From: Pelagibacteraceae bacterium
Lineage (GTDB): Bacteria; Pseudomonadota; Alphaproteobacteria; Pelagibacterales; Pelagibacteraceae
Assembly (NCBI GenBank): GCA_008638165.1
Contig: VTPL01000004.1
Span: 1 to 35,394, forward strand
Length of the DNA stretch: 35,394 bases
Direction: 5' to 3'
Position 1 is the first letter of the stretch, and each line of letters starts with the position of its first letter. Both the position numbers and the translations under genes were made by a program. Of this stretch, positions 1 through 8,249 are shown in pieces. The notes beneath the pieces were generated by a model. That model worked only from the letters and a program-made list of their open reading frames with translations. It was not told the DNA's origin and ran no database searches.

Positions 1-60
1 ACTTCGGTTAATTAAGTAGACGGGGTTTGGGGCACCTGGCAACAGAACGCCCCTAAATTT
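1..60 (+). ncRNA. 3' end of a structured RNA, possibly alphaproteobacterial tmRNA coding piece (truncated by window edge)
   Basis: This stretch is far more G+C-rich than its surroundings and has no open reading frame. It can fold: GGGGC (around 30-34) pairs with GCCCC (around 50-54) and encloses CTG-GCAA-CAG, a small hairpin with a GNRA tetraloop. A T-rich run follows (AAATTTTTATTTATTT), so the element looks like the end of a + strand RNA with an intrinsic terminator, convergent to ppdK. The CACCTGGCAACAG core resembles, from memory, the 3' part of the two-piece tmRNA of alphaproteobacteria. That identity is inference; a covariance-model search would decide it. The 5' part lies outside the window. 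Confidence 0.4.
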
Positions 61-2730
61 TTATTTATTTTTATTTATTTCTGCTTGAGCTGCTGCAAGT
101 CTTGCTATTGGAACTCTGTATGGAGAACATGAAACATAATTTAATCCAACTCTAGAACAAAAAGCTATACTTTTAGGATCACCTCCGTGCTCACCGCATA
201 TGCCTAACTTAATTTTTTTATTTTGTTTCTTGCCTTTTAAGACTGCAATTTCAATTAAATCCTCAACTCCCTCATCGATGGACACGAATGGATCAATATC
301 AAAAATTTTATTATCAATGTAATCGTTTAAAAATTTACCACTATCATCTCGACTTATTCCAAACGTTGTTTGGGTTAAATCGTTAGTTCCAAAACTAAAA
401 AATTCTGCATGTTTTGCAATATCTTTTGCTTTAATTGCTGCCCTTGGAAGTTCAATCATAGTGCCAACAATAAAATCAATTTTAACTTTATTTTCCTCTT
501 GGACAGTTTTGGCAACCCTTATAACTAAATCTTTCATAATTTTTATTTCAGCTTCTGTAGAAACTAAGGGAATCATAATTTCTGGAAATGCTGATTTTAT
601 TTTATTCTTTTTTAGTTCTACTAAAGCTTCAAAAATTGCTCTACATTGCATTTCATATATTTCAGGATAAGAAATACCTAATCTACAACCTCTATGACCA
701 AGCATAGGATTTTGCTCGTGTAATTCAGATATTCTTGATTTTACTTCTTTAAGGTCAACTCCAACAACATTTGCTACCTCTAGAATTTCTTTTTCTGAAT
801 GTGGTAAAAATTCATGTAATGGTGGATCTAATAATCTTACAGTTACTGGTAACCCACTCATTATTTTAAAAATTTCCACAAAATCTTTTTTCTGGTGTGG
901 TAATAATTTTGTAAGTGCTCTTGCTCTATCTTCTTTTGTTTTTGATAAAATCATCTCTCTTACAGATAAAATTCTTTCTTCATCAAAAAACATATGTTCT
1001 GTTCTACATAAACCAATTCCCTCTGCACCAAAATCTCTTGCTGTTTTTGTGTCTACAGGGGTTTCTGAATTTGTTCTAACTTTTAGTTTTCTTATACTAT
1101 CAGCCCAACTCATTAATTTTGAAAAATCACCTGAAATTTCAGGCTTAACAGTGGGCACCTCTCCAAGGATTATTCTACCAGTAGATCCATCAATTGTAAT
1201 GATGTCACCCTCTTTAATTTCAAGCTCAGAAGTTTTGAAAATTTTACTTTCATAGTTAATATCAATTTCACTTGATCCAGAAACGCAAGGCCTACCCATT
1301 CCTCTAGCAACTACAGCAGCATGACTTGTCATTCCACCTCTTGCAGTTAATATACCTTTGGCTGCATGCATTCCCTGAATATCTTCAGGTGAAGTTTCTA
1401 CTCTAACTAATATCGTGTCCTGCATCATGTCATTTAATCTTTCAGCTTCTTCAGAAGAAAAAACTACTTTTCCACTTGCAGCACCTGGTGATGCTGGAAG
1501 ACCATTTGCTATAACATTAATCTCACTTTTTTCATCTAATGTTGGATGTAACAATGTATCTAGAGAACTTGGATCTATTCTAAGGATAGCCTCTTTTTTT
1601 GAAATCAACTTCTCTTTAACCATATCTACAGCTATTTTAACAGCAGACTTAGATGTTCTTTTTCCTGATCTCGTTTGCAAAATCCAAAGTTTATTATTTT
1701 CAACTGTAAACTCTACATCCTGCATATCTTTATAATGATTTTCCAATTTCATTAAAATTTTCTCTAGTTGCTTGTAAACTTTAGGCATCGACTCTTCCAT
1801 GGATGGATCTTTTACATTTGCTTCTTTTCGAGCCTTTTTGGTAATGTATTGAGGTGTTCGTGTACCAGCTACAACATCTTCACCTTGAGCATTAATCAAG
1901 TACTCTCCGTAAATGTCGTTAGATCCATCTGAGGGATTTCGCGTAAATACTACTCCGGTAGCACAATCATTTCCCATATTTCCAAAGACCATAGATTGAA
2001 CGTTAACAGCTGTCCCCCATTCAGATGGTATTTGGTTTAATTTTCTATAAATTTTTGCTCGATTACTTTCCCAAGATAAAAATACAGCACTAATTGCACC
2101 AAAAAGTTGTTCGTATACATTTTGTGGGAAATTTTTTTGAGTTTTCTCCTTAACAACTTTCTTAAAATCATTAATTAACCCATCCCAATCACTTTCATCT
2201 AATTCTGTATCTAGAAGAACGCCTTTTGTTAATTTATAATTTTCAATTAATTCTTCAAAATAATGGCCTTCAACTCCCATAACAACATTTCCATACATTT
2301 GAATAAATCGTCTATAGCTATCTTTAGCAAATCTACCGTTTGATGTTTTTTTTGATAGAGCAATTACAGTTTCGTCATTAAGACCTAAATTTAGTATCGT
2401 ATCCATCATGCCAGGCATGGAAACTCTTGCTCCTGATCTAACTGAAAGAAGTAAAGGATTTTTTAAATCTCCAAATTTTTTTTTAACACCTTTTTCAATT
2501 ACTTTAAGCTCTGATTTTATTTGATTAATAATTTTAGAGTTTAGTTTTTTTTTATTTTTATAAAATAAATCACATACATTAGTGGAAATAGTAAATCCTG
2601 GGGGAACTGGAAGTCCCATTCTGCCCATCTCTGATAGATTGGCGCCTTTGCCACCTAAAGTATTCTTAGGACTTTTTATTTTTTTAGCGTCTTTAGAGTT
2701 AAAATTAAAAATTAACTTATTCATTGGCAT
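61..2730 (-). CDS. ppdK: Pyruvate, phosphate dikinase
   Basis: Interconverts pyruvate + ATP + Pi and PEP + AMP + PPi in the cytoplasm, joining the lower glycolytic/gluconeogenic steps. The 889-residue protein has the full family length and order: an N-terminal ATP-grasp domain (GGKGANL near residue 27, LSVRSG near 95), a central phosphohistidine domain with GGMTSH (His470 is the phosphorylated residue, with the Thr of the family's regulatory T-S-H two before it), and a C-terminal PEP/pyruvate barrel with GTNDLTQTT near 781 and the catalytic Cys845 in CGEHGGD. The ORF overlaps the glyS stop by 14 bases. A second Met at codon 3 would reduce this to 8 bases and fits the usual N-terminus better. 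It is the last gene of the sppA-glyQ-glyS-ppdK unit. The final codons contain a direct duplication of TTATTTATTT. Confidence 0.97.
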   Translation of the reverse strand: MPMNKLIFNFNSKDAKKIKSPKNTLGGKGANLSEMGRMGLPVPPGFTISTNVCDLFYKNKKKLNSKIINQIKSELKVIEKGVKKKFGDLKNPLLLSVRSGARVSMPGMMDTILNLGLNDETVIALSKKTSNGRFAKDSYRRFIQMYGNVVMGVEGHYFEELIENYKLTKGVLLDTELDESDWDGLINDFKKVVKEKTQKNFPQNVYEQLFGAISAVFLSWESNRAKIYRKLNQIPSEWGTAVNVQSMVFGNMGNDCATGVVFTRNPSDGSNDIYGEYLINAQGEDVVAGTRTPQYITKKARKEANVKDPSMEESMPKVYKQLEKILMKLENHYKDMQDVEFTVENNKLWILQTRSGKRTSKSAVKIAVDMVKEKLISKKEAILRIDPSSLDTLLHPTLDEKSEINVIANGLPASPGAASGKVVFSSEEAERLNDMMQDTILVRVETSPEDIQGMHAAKGILTARGGMTSHAAVVARGMGRPCVSGSSEIDINYESKIFKTSELEIKEGDIITIDGSTGRIILGEVPTVKPEISGDFSKLMSWADSIRKLKVRTNSETPVDTKTARDFGAEGIGLCRTEHMFFDEERILSVREMILSKTKEDRARALTKLLPHQKKDFVEIFKIMSGLPVTVRLLDPPLHEFLPHSEKEILEVANVVGVDLKEVKSRISELHEQNPMLGHRGCRLGISYPEIYEMQCRAIFEALVELKKNKIKSAFPEIMIPLVSTEAEIKIMKDLVIRVAKTVQEENKVKIDFIVGTMIELPRAAIKAKDIAKHAEFFSFGTNDLTQTTFGISRDDSGKFLNDYIDNKIFDIDPFVSIDEGVEDLIEIAVLKGKKQNKKIKLGICGEHGGDPKSIAFCSRVGLNYVSCSPYRVPIARLAAAQAEINKNK

Positions 2731-4789
2731 CTTTGATCAATTGAAAATCTATAAAATTTTCGAAGGTTTTACAGAAGAAACTTAATAGTTCCAATCTATT
2801 TTTTTTGATAATTTCACTATCATCATTTACTTTTACATTATCAAAGAAATCAAAAACCTCTTTTTTTGCTGAAGCAAGAGAATTTAATGTCTGGTCAAAG
2901 TCTTGCTTATTTGTGACTACAGAAAAAATTTGCTTTAATTCATTAGTTTTTTTAAATAATGCTTTTTCATATTCATTATTAAAAATACCAGGGTCAGTTG
3001 TATTTGTAAGCTGATCAACAGCTTTTTTTGTTTCTGAATTTATAATATTAAAGGCTCTTTTGTAGGAAGATACAATATCTACGCCTATTGGTTTATCGAT
3101 AACTTTATTTAAACTTTTTGCTTTTTCAAAGTTAGTAGAAATTTTGTTTAAATCTAAAATTTTTGCAGATGCATCAATAATATCGTGTCTAAAATTTTTC
3201 TCCTTTAAATAATATTTAAATCTGTCTTTTAAAAAGTTTGAAATATCTTTAATTAATTCATTGTTTGAAAATTGAAAACCTTGATCTAAATAAATATTTG
3301 ATGAATATGAAACTATATCATTAATCTTAATATCTTTTTTGTTCTCAATAAGTATTCTGATAATACCATGAGCAATTCTTCTTAAAGCATAAGGATCTTT
3401 TGAGCTTGATGGTTTCTCATTTATACCAAAAAAACCTATTAAGGTATCAATTCTATCTGACAGTGAAAGTGTAATACTGTATGGTTTTTTAGAAACATTT
3501 GAATGAGGGCCTATCGGTAAATATTGCTCCTTAACAGCATCAGATATTTCTTTATCAAATCCTTGAACGTGAGAAAGATGACCTCCCATAATTCCTTGAA
3601 GCTCTGGAAATTCACCAACAATTTCTGAAATTAAATCTGTTTTACAAATCGTTGCTGAAAGTTCAACTTTCTCTTTACTAATCAATAGTTCATCAGAAAT
3701 GATTGCAGCTAATTTGCGCATTCTCTGGACTTTATCGAAATATGTACCAAGTCCTTTAAAGAAATTCATATTTTTAAGACTAGAAACTTTTTTTACTAAA
3801 TTTTGAGATTTATCTTTATTCCAAAAAAATTCAGCATCATCTAGTCTAGCTTTAACAACTCTCTCATTTCCTATCTTGATCAATCCTTTATTGTCTTTTT
3901 TATTTGCTATTACTATAAACTCGTTGGTGATCTCTTGTTTTTTTGTAAAAAGAGGAAAATACTTTTGATGTGATTGCATTGTTAAAACCAAAATCTCTTT
4001 TGGTATAGATAGGAACTTTTTATCGAAGGAACACTCTATGATGTGTGGCTGATCTACAAGGTTATTAACTTCTTCCAATAATTTTTCATTGTCTTCAATA
4101 ATAAGATTCTTTTTTTTTAAAACTTTTTCTATTTCTTTTTTAATGAAATCTTTTCTTTTATCTTGATCTAAAATTGTACCTGATTGCTCAAGAGACTTTT
4201 GATAAGTATTAAAATCTGTAAAAGTTTTTTTTCTTTCTTCAAAATCTTTATCAAGAAAAGTAAAATTAGAGGATCTTAAATGGCCTATTGAAAAATTTAT
4301 TACTTTTTTATCAAATAAACACAATACTGACTTAAGAGGCCTGGCCCAATTTAAATCATAACTTCCCCATTTCATTGATTTTTTCCATTTAAATCCAATT
4401 AGGATTTTTGGAAGGTTCTCTTTTATTAAATCAGAGGTTTTTAATTTAATTTCTTTAGTTTTATAAAAATAAAATTCACCTTTGTCATTTTTCTTTTTAA
4501 AAACTTGTTTTTTAGTAATTTTTTGAGATTTTAAAAAACCTTCTAAGGCTTCAGTTGGAGATGATGTGCTTGGACCTTTTATTTCTTCTGACTTTATTTT
4601 AACTTCTTTATCAAGATTTTGAAAAACAACTACAAGTCTATTCGGTGTTGATAAAGAAAAGTATTTTTTAAACTTTATTGATTTATCTTCAAAAACTTTT
4701 TTTATTTCTAAAACTAGATTTTCTCTGATATTTTTTTGAAGTGAAACTGGAATTTCTTCACTAAATAGCTCTAAAAATAATTCAGACAT
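2717..4789 (-). CDS. glyS: Glycine--tRNA ligase beta subunit
   Basis: Beta subunit of the bacterial (alpha2beta2) glycyl-tRNA synthetase; it binds tRNA-Gly for charging by the alpha subunit. The track ORF begins at 4816, inside glyQ. I prefer the Met at codon 10 (4789), because MSELFLELFSEEIP is the canonical GlyS N-terminus and this start lies 2 bases after the glyQ stop. That gives 690 residues, the usual length. Conserved features are the N-terminal LELFSEEIP, the HD-like segment ending in EQYLPIGP, and the family block DPYALRRIAHGI near residue 480. The C-terminal anticodon-binding-like region is present but diverged and Lys/Asn-rich. No clear Shine-Dalgarno precedes the start, suggesting coupling to glyQ. 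Confidence 0.95.
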   Translation of the reverse strand: MSELFLELFSEEIPVSLQKNIRENLVLEIKKVFEDKSIKFKKYFSLSTPNRLVVVFQNLDKEVKIKSEEIKGPSTSSPTEALEGFLKSQKITKKQVFKKKNDKGEFYFYKTKEIKLKTSDLIKENLPKILIGFKWKKSMKWGSYDLNWARPLKSVLCLFDKKVINFSIGHLRSSNFTFLDKDFEERKKTFTDFNTYQKSLEQSGTILDQDKRKDFIKKEIEKVLKKKNLIIEDNEKLLEEVNNLVDQPHIIECSFDKKFLSIPKEILVLTMQSHQKYFPLFTKKQEITNEFIVIANKKDNKGLIKIGNERVVKARLDDAEFFWNKDKSQNLVKKVSSLKNMNFFKGLGTYFDKVQRMRKLAAIISDELLISKEKVELSATICKTDLISEIVGEFPELQGIMGGHLSHVQGFDKEISDAVKEQYLPIGPHSNVSKKPYSITLSLSDRIDTLIGFFGINEKPSSSKDPYALRRIAHGIIRILIENKKDIKINDIVSYSSNIYLDQGFQFSNNELIKDISNFLKDRFKYYLKEKNFRHDIIDASAKILDLNKISTNFEKAKSLNKVIDKPIGVDIVSSYKRAFNIINSETKKAVDQLTNTTDPGIFNNEYEKALFKKTNELKQIFSVVTNKQDFDQTLNSLASAKKEVFDFFDNVKVNDDSEIIKKNRLELLSFFCKTFENFIDFQLIKDANE

Positions 4790-4791
4790 TT

Positions 4792-5673
4792 TTAATTTTT
4801 TTGTGTTTCTATCCAAACTTCAGCTACTAATTTAACAATACTCCTTATTCTAGCAATGTATTCTGCGCGCTCTGCAACACTTATTGCACCTCTTGCATCT
4901 AAAATGTTAAACACATGACTGGCTTTTAGACAATGATCGTAGGCAGGTAGAGAAATATTTTTCTCAGCTAAGCTCTTGGCTTCAAATTCATGCATATCAA
5001 AATTTTTAAATAAATTTTCAATACTTGCATATTCAAAGTTGTACTTCGAAAACTCTCTTTCAGATTGTTGAAAGACATCTTTGTATTTAACACCCTCTTC
5101 GTTCCAATCTAAATCATAGACATTTTGTTTTTGTTGTATGAACATACATATTCTTTCCAATCCATAGGTAATCTCTACCGAAACTGGATTGCAATTTATT
5201 CCTGCCATCTGTTGGAAATATGTAAATTGTGTTATTTCCATACCATCACACCAAACCTCCCAACCTAAACCCGCAGCACCTAGGGTAGGACTCTCCCAAT
5301 CATCTTCTACAAACCTAATATCATGCTCAGAATGATCTATGCCTATTTTAGATAAACTTTTTAAATATAAGCTCTTAATATTATCTATCGAGGGTTTTAT
5401 AATCACTTGAAACTGATAATAATGTTGTAATCGATTTGGATTTTCTCCATATCTTCCATCTGTTGGTCTTCTGGATGGCTGAACATAAGCTGCTTTCCAT
5501 GGGTTTGGGCCTAACGATCTTAAAGTTGTGGCTGGGTGAAAAGTTCCAGCTCCGACTTCTAAGTCATAAGGTTGTAAAATTATACACCCTTGATTGCTCC
5601 AAAATTTTTGTAAGTTAAATATTGTTTCTTGGAATGAATTCTTATTTAAATTTTTTTTTTTTTTAGAGACCAT
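4792..5673 (-). CDS. glyQ: Glycine--tRNA ligase alpha subunit
   Basis: Catalytic alpha subunit of the heterotetrameric class II glycyl-tRNA synthetase, forming glycyl-adenylate. Hallmark blocks are present: [35 protein letters not shown] with LQHYYQFQV, and [21 protein letters not shown]. The track start at 5700 would overlap the end of the sppA-like gene by 38 bases. The Met at codon 10 (5673, MVSKKKKN) leaves an 11-base overlap, which recurs at other junctions here. The start choice is uncertain because residues before [10 protein letters not shown] are a lysine-rich leader not conserved in the family. glyQ and glyS are adjacent, as in most bacteria with this two-subunit enzyme. Confidence 0.95.
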   Translation of the reverse strand: MVSKKKKNLNKNSFQETIFNLQKFWSNQGCIILQPYDLEVGAGTFHPATTLRSLGPNPWKAAYVQPSRRPTDGRYGENPNRLQHYYQFQVIIKPSIDNIKSLYLKSLSKIGIDHSEHDIRFVEDDWESPTLGAAGLGWEVWCDGMEITQFTYFQQMAGINCNPVSVEITYGLERICMFIQQKQNVYDLDWNEEGVKYKDVFQQSEREFSKYNFEYASIENLFKNFDMHEFEAKSLAEKNISLPAYDHCLKASHVFNILDARGAISVAERAEYIARIRSIVKLVAEVWIETQKN

Positions 5674-6469
5674 ATTTTTGCCAAATAGATCTTTCATCAA
5701 AAATATTTGCTAATTGATCAAGTTTATCGTTTGATGATGATAATTTGTTGCTCAACCAGCTCTTAGGTTTTTCAAATTTTTTAATAATTATATCATCTCC
5801 ATATTTTTGTTTTAAAATTTGGTCAGCATCACCTATCCCATCTATTAAACCAAGTTCTTTAGCTTTTTTACCTGACCAAAATTCTCCTGAGAACAGTTCA
5901 ATATCTTTTTTTATAAGTTTTGATCCTCTGCTACTCTCAACTACATTTATAAAATCTTGATGTAAATCAAGCTGAATTTTTTTTAATCTTTCGATATCTT
6001 CACTTTTCTCATCCAAAAAAGGGTCTAAAGTACTTTTATTTTTCCCAGCAGTGTGAACACGTCTTTCTATGCCAACTTTTTTAATTAGCTCTGTAAAACC
6101 AAATGAAGAATAGATAACTCCAATTGAACCAATAATTGAACTTGAGTTTGCATAAATCTCGTCTCCAGCGCAAGATATCAAATATCCTCCAGATGCCGCA
6201 ACGTCCTCAGCAAAAAATATCACTTTTTTTTTATGTTTTTTGGCCTGATTTCTTATGAAATCATGAATCATATGAGATTGAACTGGCGAACCACCTGGCG
6301 AGTTAATTGAAATTGCAACACAAATTGCTTTTTTTAGAGAAAAAGCTTTTTTTATAATTTCCTCTTGTCCTGAGAAATCTATACCTTGTTTAAATTTACC
6401 TGCATTTCCAATAACACCATTAAGCTTAATGTGTGAGATAATTTTTTTTTTTTTAAAAAATGAGAACAT
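5663..6469 (-). CDS. S49-family peptidase, SppA/SohB-like, without N-terminal membrane anchor
   Basis: A 268-residue serine protease of the signal-peptide peptidase A/SohB family (single-domain form). The catalytic serine is Ser93 in AASGGY, and the general-base lysine is probably Lys145 in [11 protein letters not shown], matching the G-x-x-K-S-x-x-x-P block of Spp[10 protein letters not shown] near residue 54 is the family's conserved substrate-binding segment. Unlike most SppA and SohB proteins it has no obvious N-terminal transmembrane helix: the start MFSFFKKKK is short and basic. It may therefore be cytoplasmic or only peripherally membrane-bound. It is the first gene of the unit that continues into glyQ, glyS and ppdK. 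The exact substrate is not predictable. Confidence 0.88.
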   Translation of the reverse strand: MFSFFKKKKIISHIKLNGVIGNAGKFKQGIDFSGQEEIIKKAFSLKKAICVAISINSPGGSPVQSHMIHDFIRNQAKKHKKKVIFFAEDVAASGGYLISCAGDEIYANSSSIIGSIGVIYSSFGFTELIKKVGIERRVHTAGKNKSTLDPFLDEKSEDIERLKKIQLDLHQDFINVVESSRGSKLIKKDIELFSGEFWSGKKAKELGLIDGIGDADQILKQKYGDDIIIKKFEKPKSWLSNKLSSSNDKLDQLANIFDERSIWQKYGL

Positions 6470-6509
6470 TCTTAGTCTTTATAGGAGTTTTAAAAGTTAA
6501 TAAAGACTA

Positions 6510-6537
6510 CTTATAATTGAAGATGAGGGTGCGTCAA
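6510..6537 (-). promoter_or_regulatory. Predicted sigma-70 promoter for sppA-glyQ-glyS-ppdK
   Basis: On the minus strand a TTGACG -35 box (6537-6532) is followed after 16 bases by TATAAG (6515-6510), about 40 bases upstream of the sppA-like ATG. The -35 matches 5 of 6 consensus positions. It directly abuts the -35 of the ispB promoter on the other strand. This is a prediction from motifs only. Confidence 0.6.
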
Positions 6538-6566
6538 TTGATAAGTAATAAAATTATTTTTATAAA
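6538..6566 (+). promoter_or_regulatory. Predicted sigma-70 promoter for ispB
   Basis: TTGATA (6538-6543), a 17-base spacer, then TATAAA (6561-6566). Transcription would start near 6572-6574, leaving a leader of only about 6-8 bases before the ispB ATG at 6580, with no Shine-Dalgarno. This is the best -35/-10 match on this strand in the divergent gap. Confidence 0.6.
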
Positions 6567-6579
6567 CTAATTTAAATTT

Positions 6580-7593
6580 ATGGGCTCAGTCATCAAACTT
6601 CAAAATAAAATCAACAATACTTATTTTCAGCTAAAAAACTCTGTAGACGACAAACTAAATTTGGTTGAAGAAAAAATTAAATCTAAGCTGTCCAGTGATG
6701 TCGAATTAGCAAATAAAATGACGAATTATCATATTGAGACAGGAGGAAAAAGATTAAGAGCCCTTTTGACATTAGGCTCTGCAAAATTGTGTGGATACAA
6801 AAAAGGTTTTCGGGATATTAATCTTGCTGCATGTGTTGAGTTAATTCATGGGGCAACTTTAATGCATGATGATGTTATTGATAATGGGCAAGTTAGAAGA
6901 GGCAAAAAAACTCTTAATAAAATTTGGAATAATCACTCATCTATATTAGTTGGGGACTATCTTCTTAGTAGATGTTTTGAAATGATGGTTGAAGATGGAA
7001 ATATTGAAATTCTAAAATTACTTTCAGCAACATCATCTACTATCGCACAAGGAGAGATACTTCAATTACAGCATAAAGGTGAAATTGATATGCTTGAGGA
7101 AACTTATCTAAAAATAATTTCTGCAAAAACTGCAGAATTGTTTTCTGCTGCAACAAAAGTTGGTGCTATCTTAGCTGAAGTTGGTACTAAAGAAAAAGAA
7201 GCTTTAGAATTTTATGGCAGAAATCTTGGCCTTACATTTCAAATTGCAGATGATACTTTAGATTATAATTCTGATTTAAAAATGTTTGGAAAAAAAATTG
7301 GTCAAGATTTTTATGAAGGAAAGGTTACATTGCCTATCATTTTACTTTTTCAAAAAATTAATAAATCAGAAAAAGAATTAATTAAAAATCTTTTCTCTAA
7401 ATCCAAAAAAGAAAAAGATGATTTAGAAAATGTTTTAAAACTAATTAAAAAATATAATGTGATAAATGAGTGCTATAAAAAAGCTCAACACTATATTGAG
7501 CTAGCCTCAAGCTCTTTGTCAATTTTTAAAGACTGTGATCAAAAAGAAATATTAAACAACTTAACATCTTTTAGTTTGGCTAGAAATTTTTAA
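6580..7593 (+). CDS. ispB: Long-chain polyprenyl diphosphate synthase (octaprenyl type)
   Basis: A trans-prenyltransferase that extends farnesyl diphosphate with isopentenyl diphosphate to make the long side chain of ubiquinone. The 337 residues fit the IspB class. The first aspartate-rich motif is DDVID (residues 97-101, in ATLMHDDVIDNG, followed by RRGK), and the second is FQIADDTLDY near 238. GGKRLR near residue 56 is the diphosphate-binding segment. Lack of bulky residues just before DDxxD favours a long product over farnesyl or geranylgeranyl, but chain length cannot be fixed by eye. The stop codon shares the sequence TTAA with the stop of the convergent pdxH. Confidence 0.9.
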   Translation: MGSVIKLQNKINNTYFQLKNSVDDKLNLVEEKIKSKLSSDVELANKMTNYHIETGGKRLRALLTLGSAKLCGYKKGFRDINLAACVELIHGATLMHDDVIDNGQVRRGKKTLNKIWNNHSSILVGDYLLSRCFEMMVEDGNIEILKLLSATSSTIAQGEILQLQHKGEIDMLEETYLKIISAKTAELFSAATKVGAILAEVGTKEKEALEFYGRNLGLTFQIADDTLDYNSDLKMFGKKIGQDFYEGKVTLPIILLFQKINKSEKELIKNLFSKSKKEKDDLENVLKLIKKYNVINECYKKAQHYIELASSSLSIFKDCDQKEILNNLTSFSLARNF

Positions 7594-8216
7594 GGACTTA
7601 ATAAAACTTTTTTCCAACTGCCATCAGAATTTAATAAAAATTTTAGTCTTTCGTGAATTCTGTTGTCTCCATCTAGCCAAAATTCGATACTGTCTGGTTT
7701 TAAATTCCATCCAGACCAATGATCGGGTCTAGGTACATTATCCTTCTCATTAAATTTTTCTTTAAATTTATCAATCGAATTTATTAACTCTTGTCTATCA
7801 TTTAAAACAGAACTTTGATTTGAAGCCCAAGCTCCTATTCTACTCTCATAAGCTCTGGAATTATAATATTTATCAGCAACAGTATTTTGTACCGGTGTTA
7901 CCTTTCCATTAATACGTACTTGCCTTAATAGGGATTTCCAATGAAAGCACATGGAAACAGATGGATTTTCTTTTATCTCATTTCCTTTTTGACTATTTAA
8001 ATTTGTATAGAAAACAAAACCATTTTTACTAAAATCTTTTAATAAAACCATTCTCACTGAAGGAACATTATTTTTTGAGGATGTAGCTAATGCCAAAGCA
8101 TTTGGATCATTAATCTCTTTTTTTTTGGCTGCTTCATACCATTTATCAAATAATTCAAATGGTTCATCAGTTTCTAAAAAACATTTATCTAAGCCTAGTG
8201 AGTTTTTTTCATTCAT
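7590..8216 (-). CDS. pdxH: Pyridoxine/pyridoxamine 5'-phosphate oxidase
   Basis: FMN-dependent oxidase forming pyridoxal 5'-phosphate from PNP or PMP. The 208-residue length is typical. Family blocks appear in order: RMVLLKDF and GFVFYTNLNSQKG (FMN binding), FHWKSLLRQVRINGKV, RIGAWASNQSS, and the C-terminal RPDHWSGW...FWLDGDNRIHERL. The C-terminus closes with a conserved Trp and L-x-P (WKKVLLSP). The gene is alone: convergent with ispB through overlapping stops and divergent from aroC with only 33 bases between the two starts. A TATAAG/TATATT-like -10 sits in that gap on the minus strand, so regulation probably uses a minimal promoter. Confidence 0.96.
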   Translation of the reverse strand: MNEKNSLGLDKCFLETDEPFELFDKWYEAAKKKEINDPNALALATSSKNNVPSVRMVLLKDFSKNGFVFYTNLNSQKGNEIKENPSVSMCFHWKSLLRQVRINGKVTPVQNTVADKYYNSRAYESRIGAWASNQSSVLNDRQELINSIDKFKEKFNEKDNVPRPDHWSGWNLKPDSIEFWLDGDNRIHERLKFLLNSDGSWKKVLLSP

Positions 8217-8234
8217 AATTTCAACAAAATAACT

Positions 8235-8247
8235 TATACAATATAAT
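8235..8247 (+). promoter_or_regulatory. Possible -10 element(s) for a near-leaderless aroC transcript
   Basis: The 33-base pdxH/aroC gap contains TATACA (8235-8240) followed by TATAAT (8242-8247), the latter ending 2 bases before the aroC ATG. No purine-rich ribosome-binding site is present. Using TATACA, transcription would begin at or next to the start codon. No convincing -35 was found. Confidence 0.35.
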
Positions 8248-8249
8248 TA

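Noticed and set aside
4790-5700. Glycine riboswitch for glyQS
   Set aside because: Glycine riboswitches occur in SAR11, but there is no untranslated leader: glyQ overlaps the upstream gene and the sppA leader is about 40 bases, too short.
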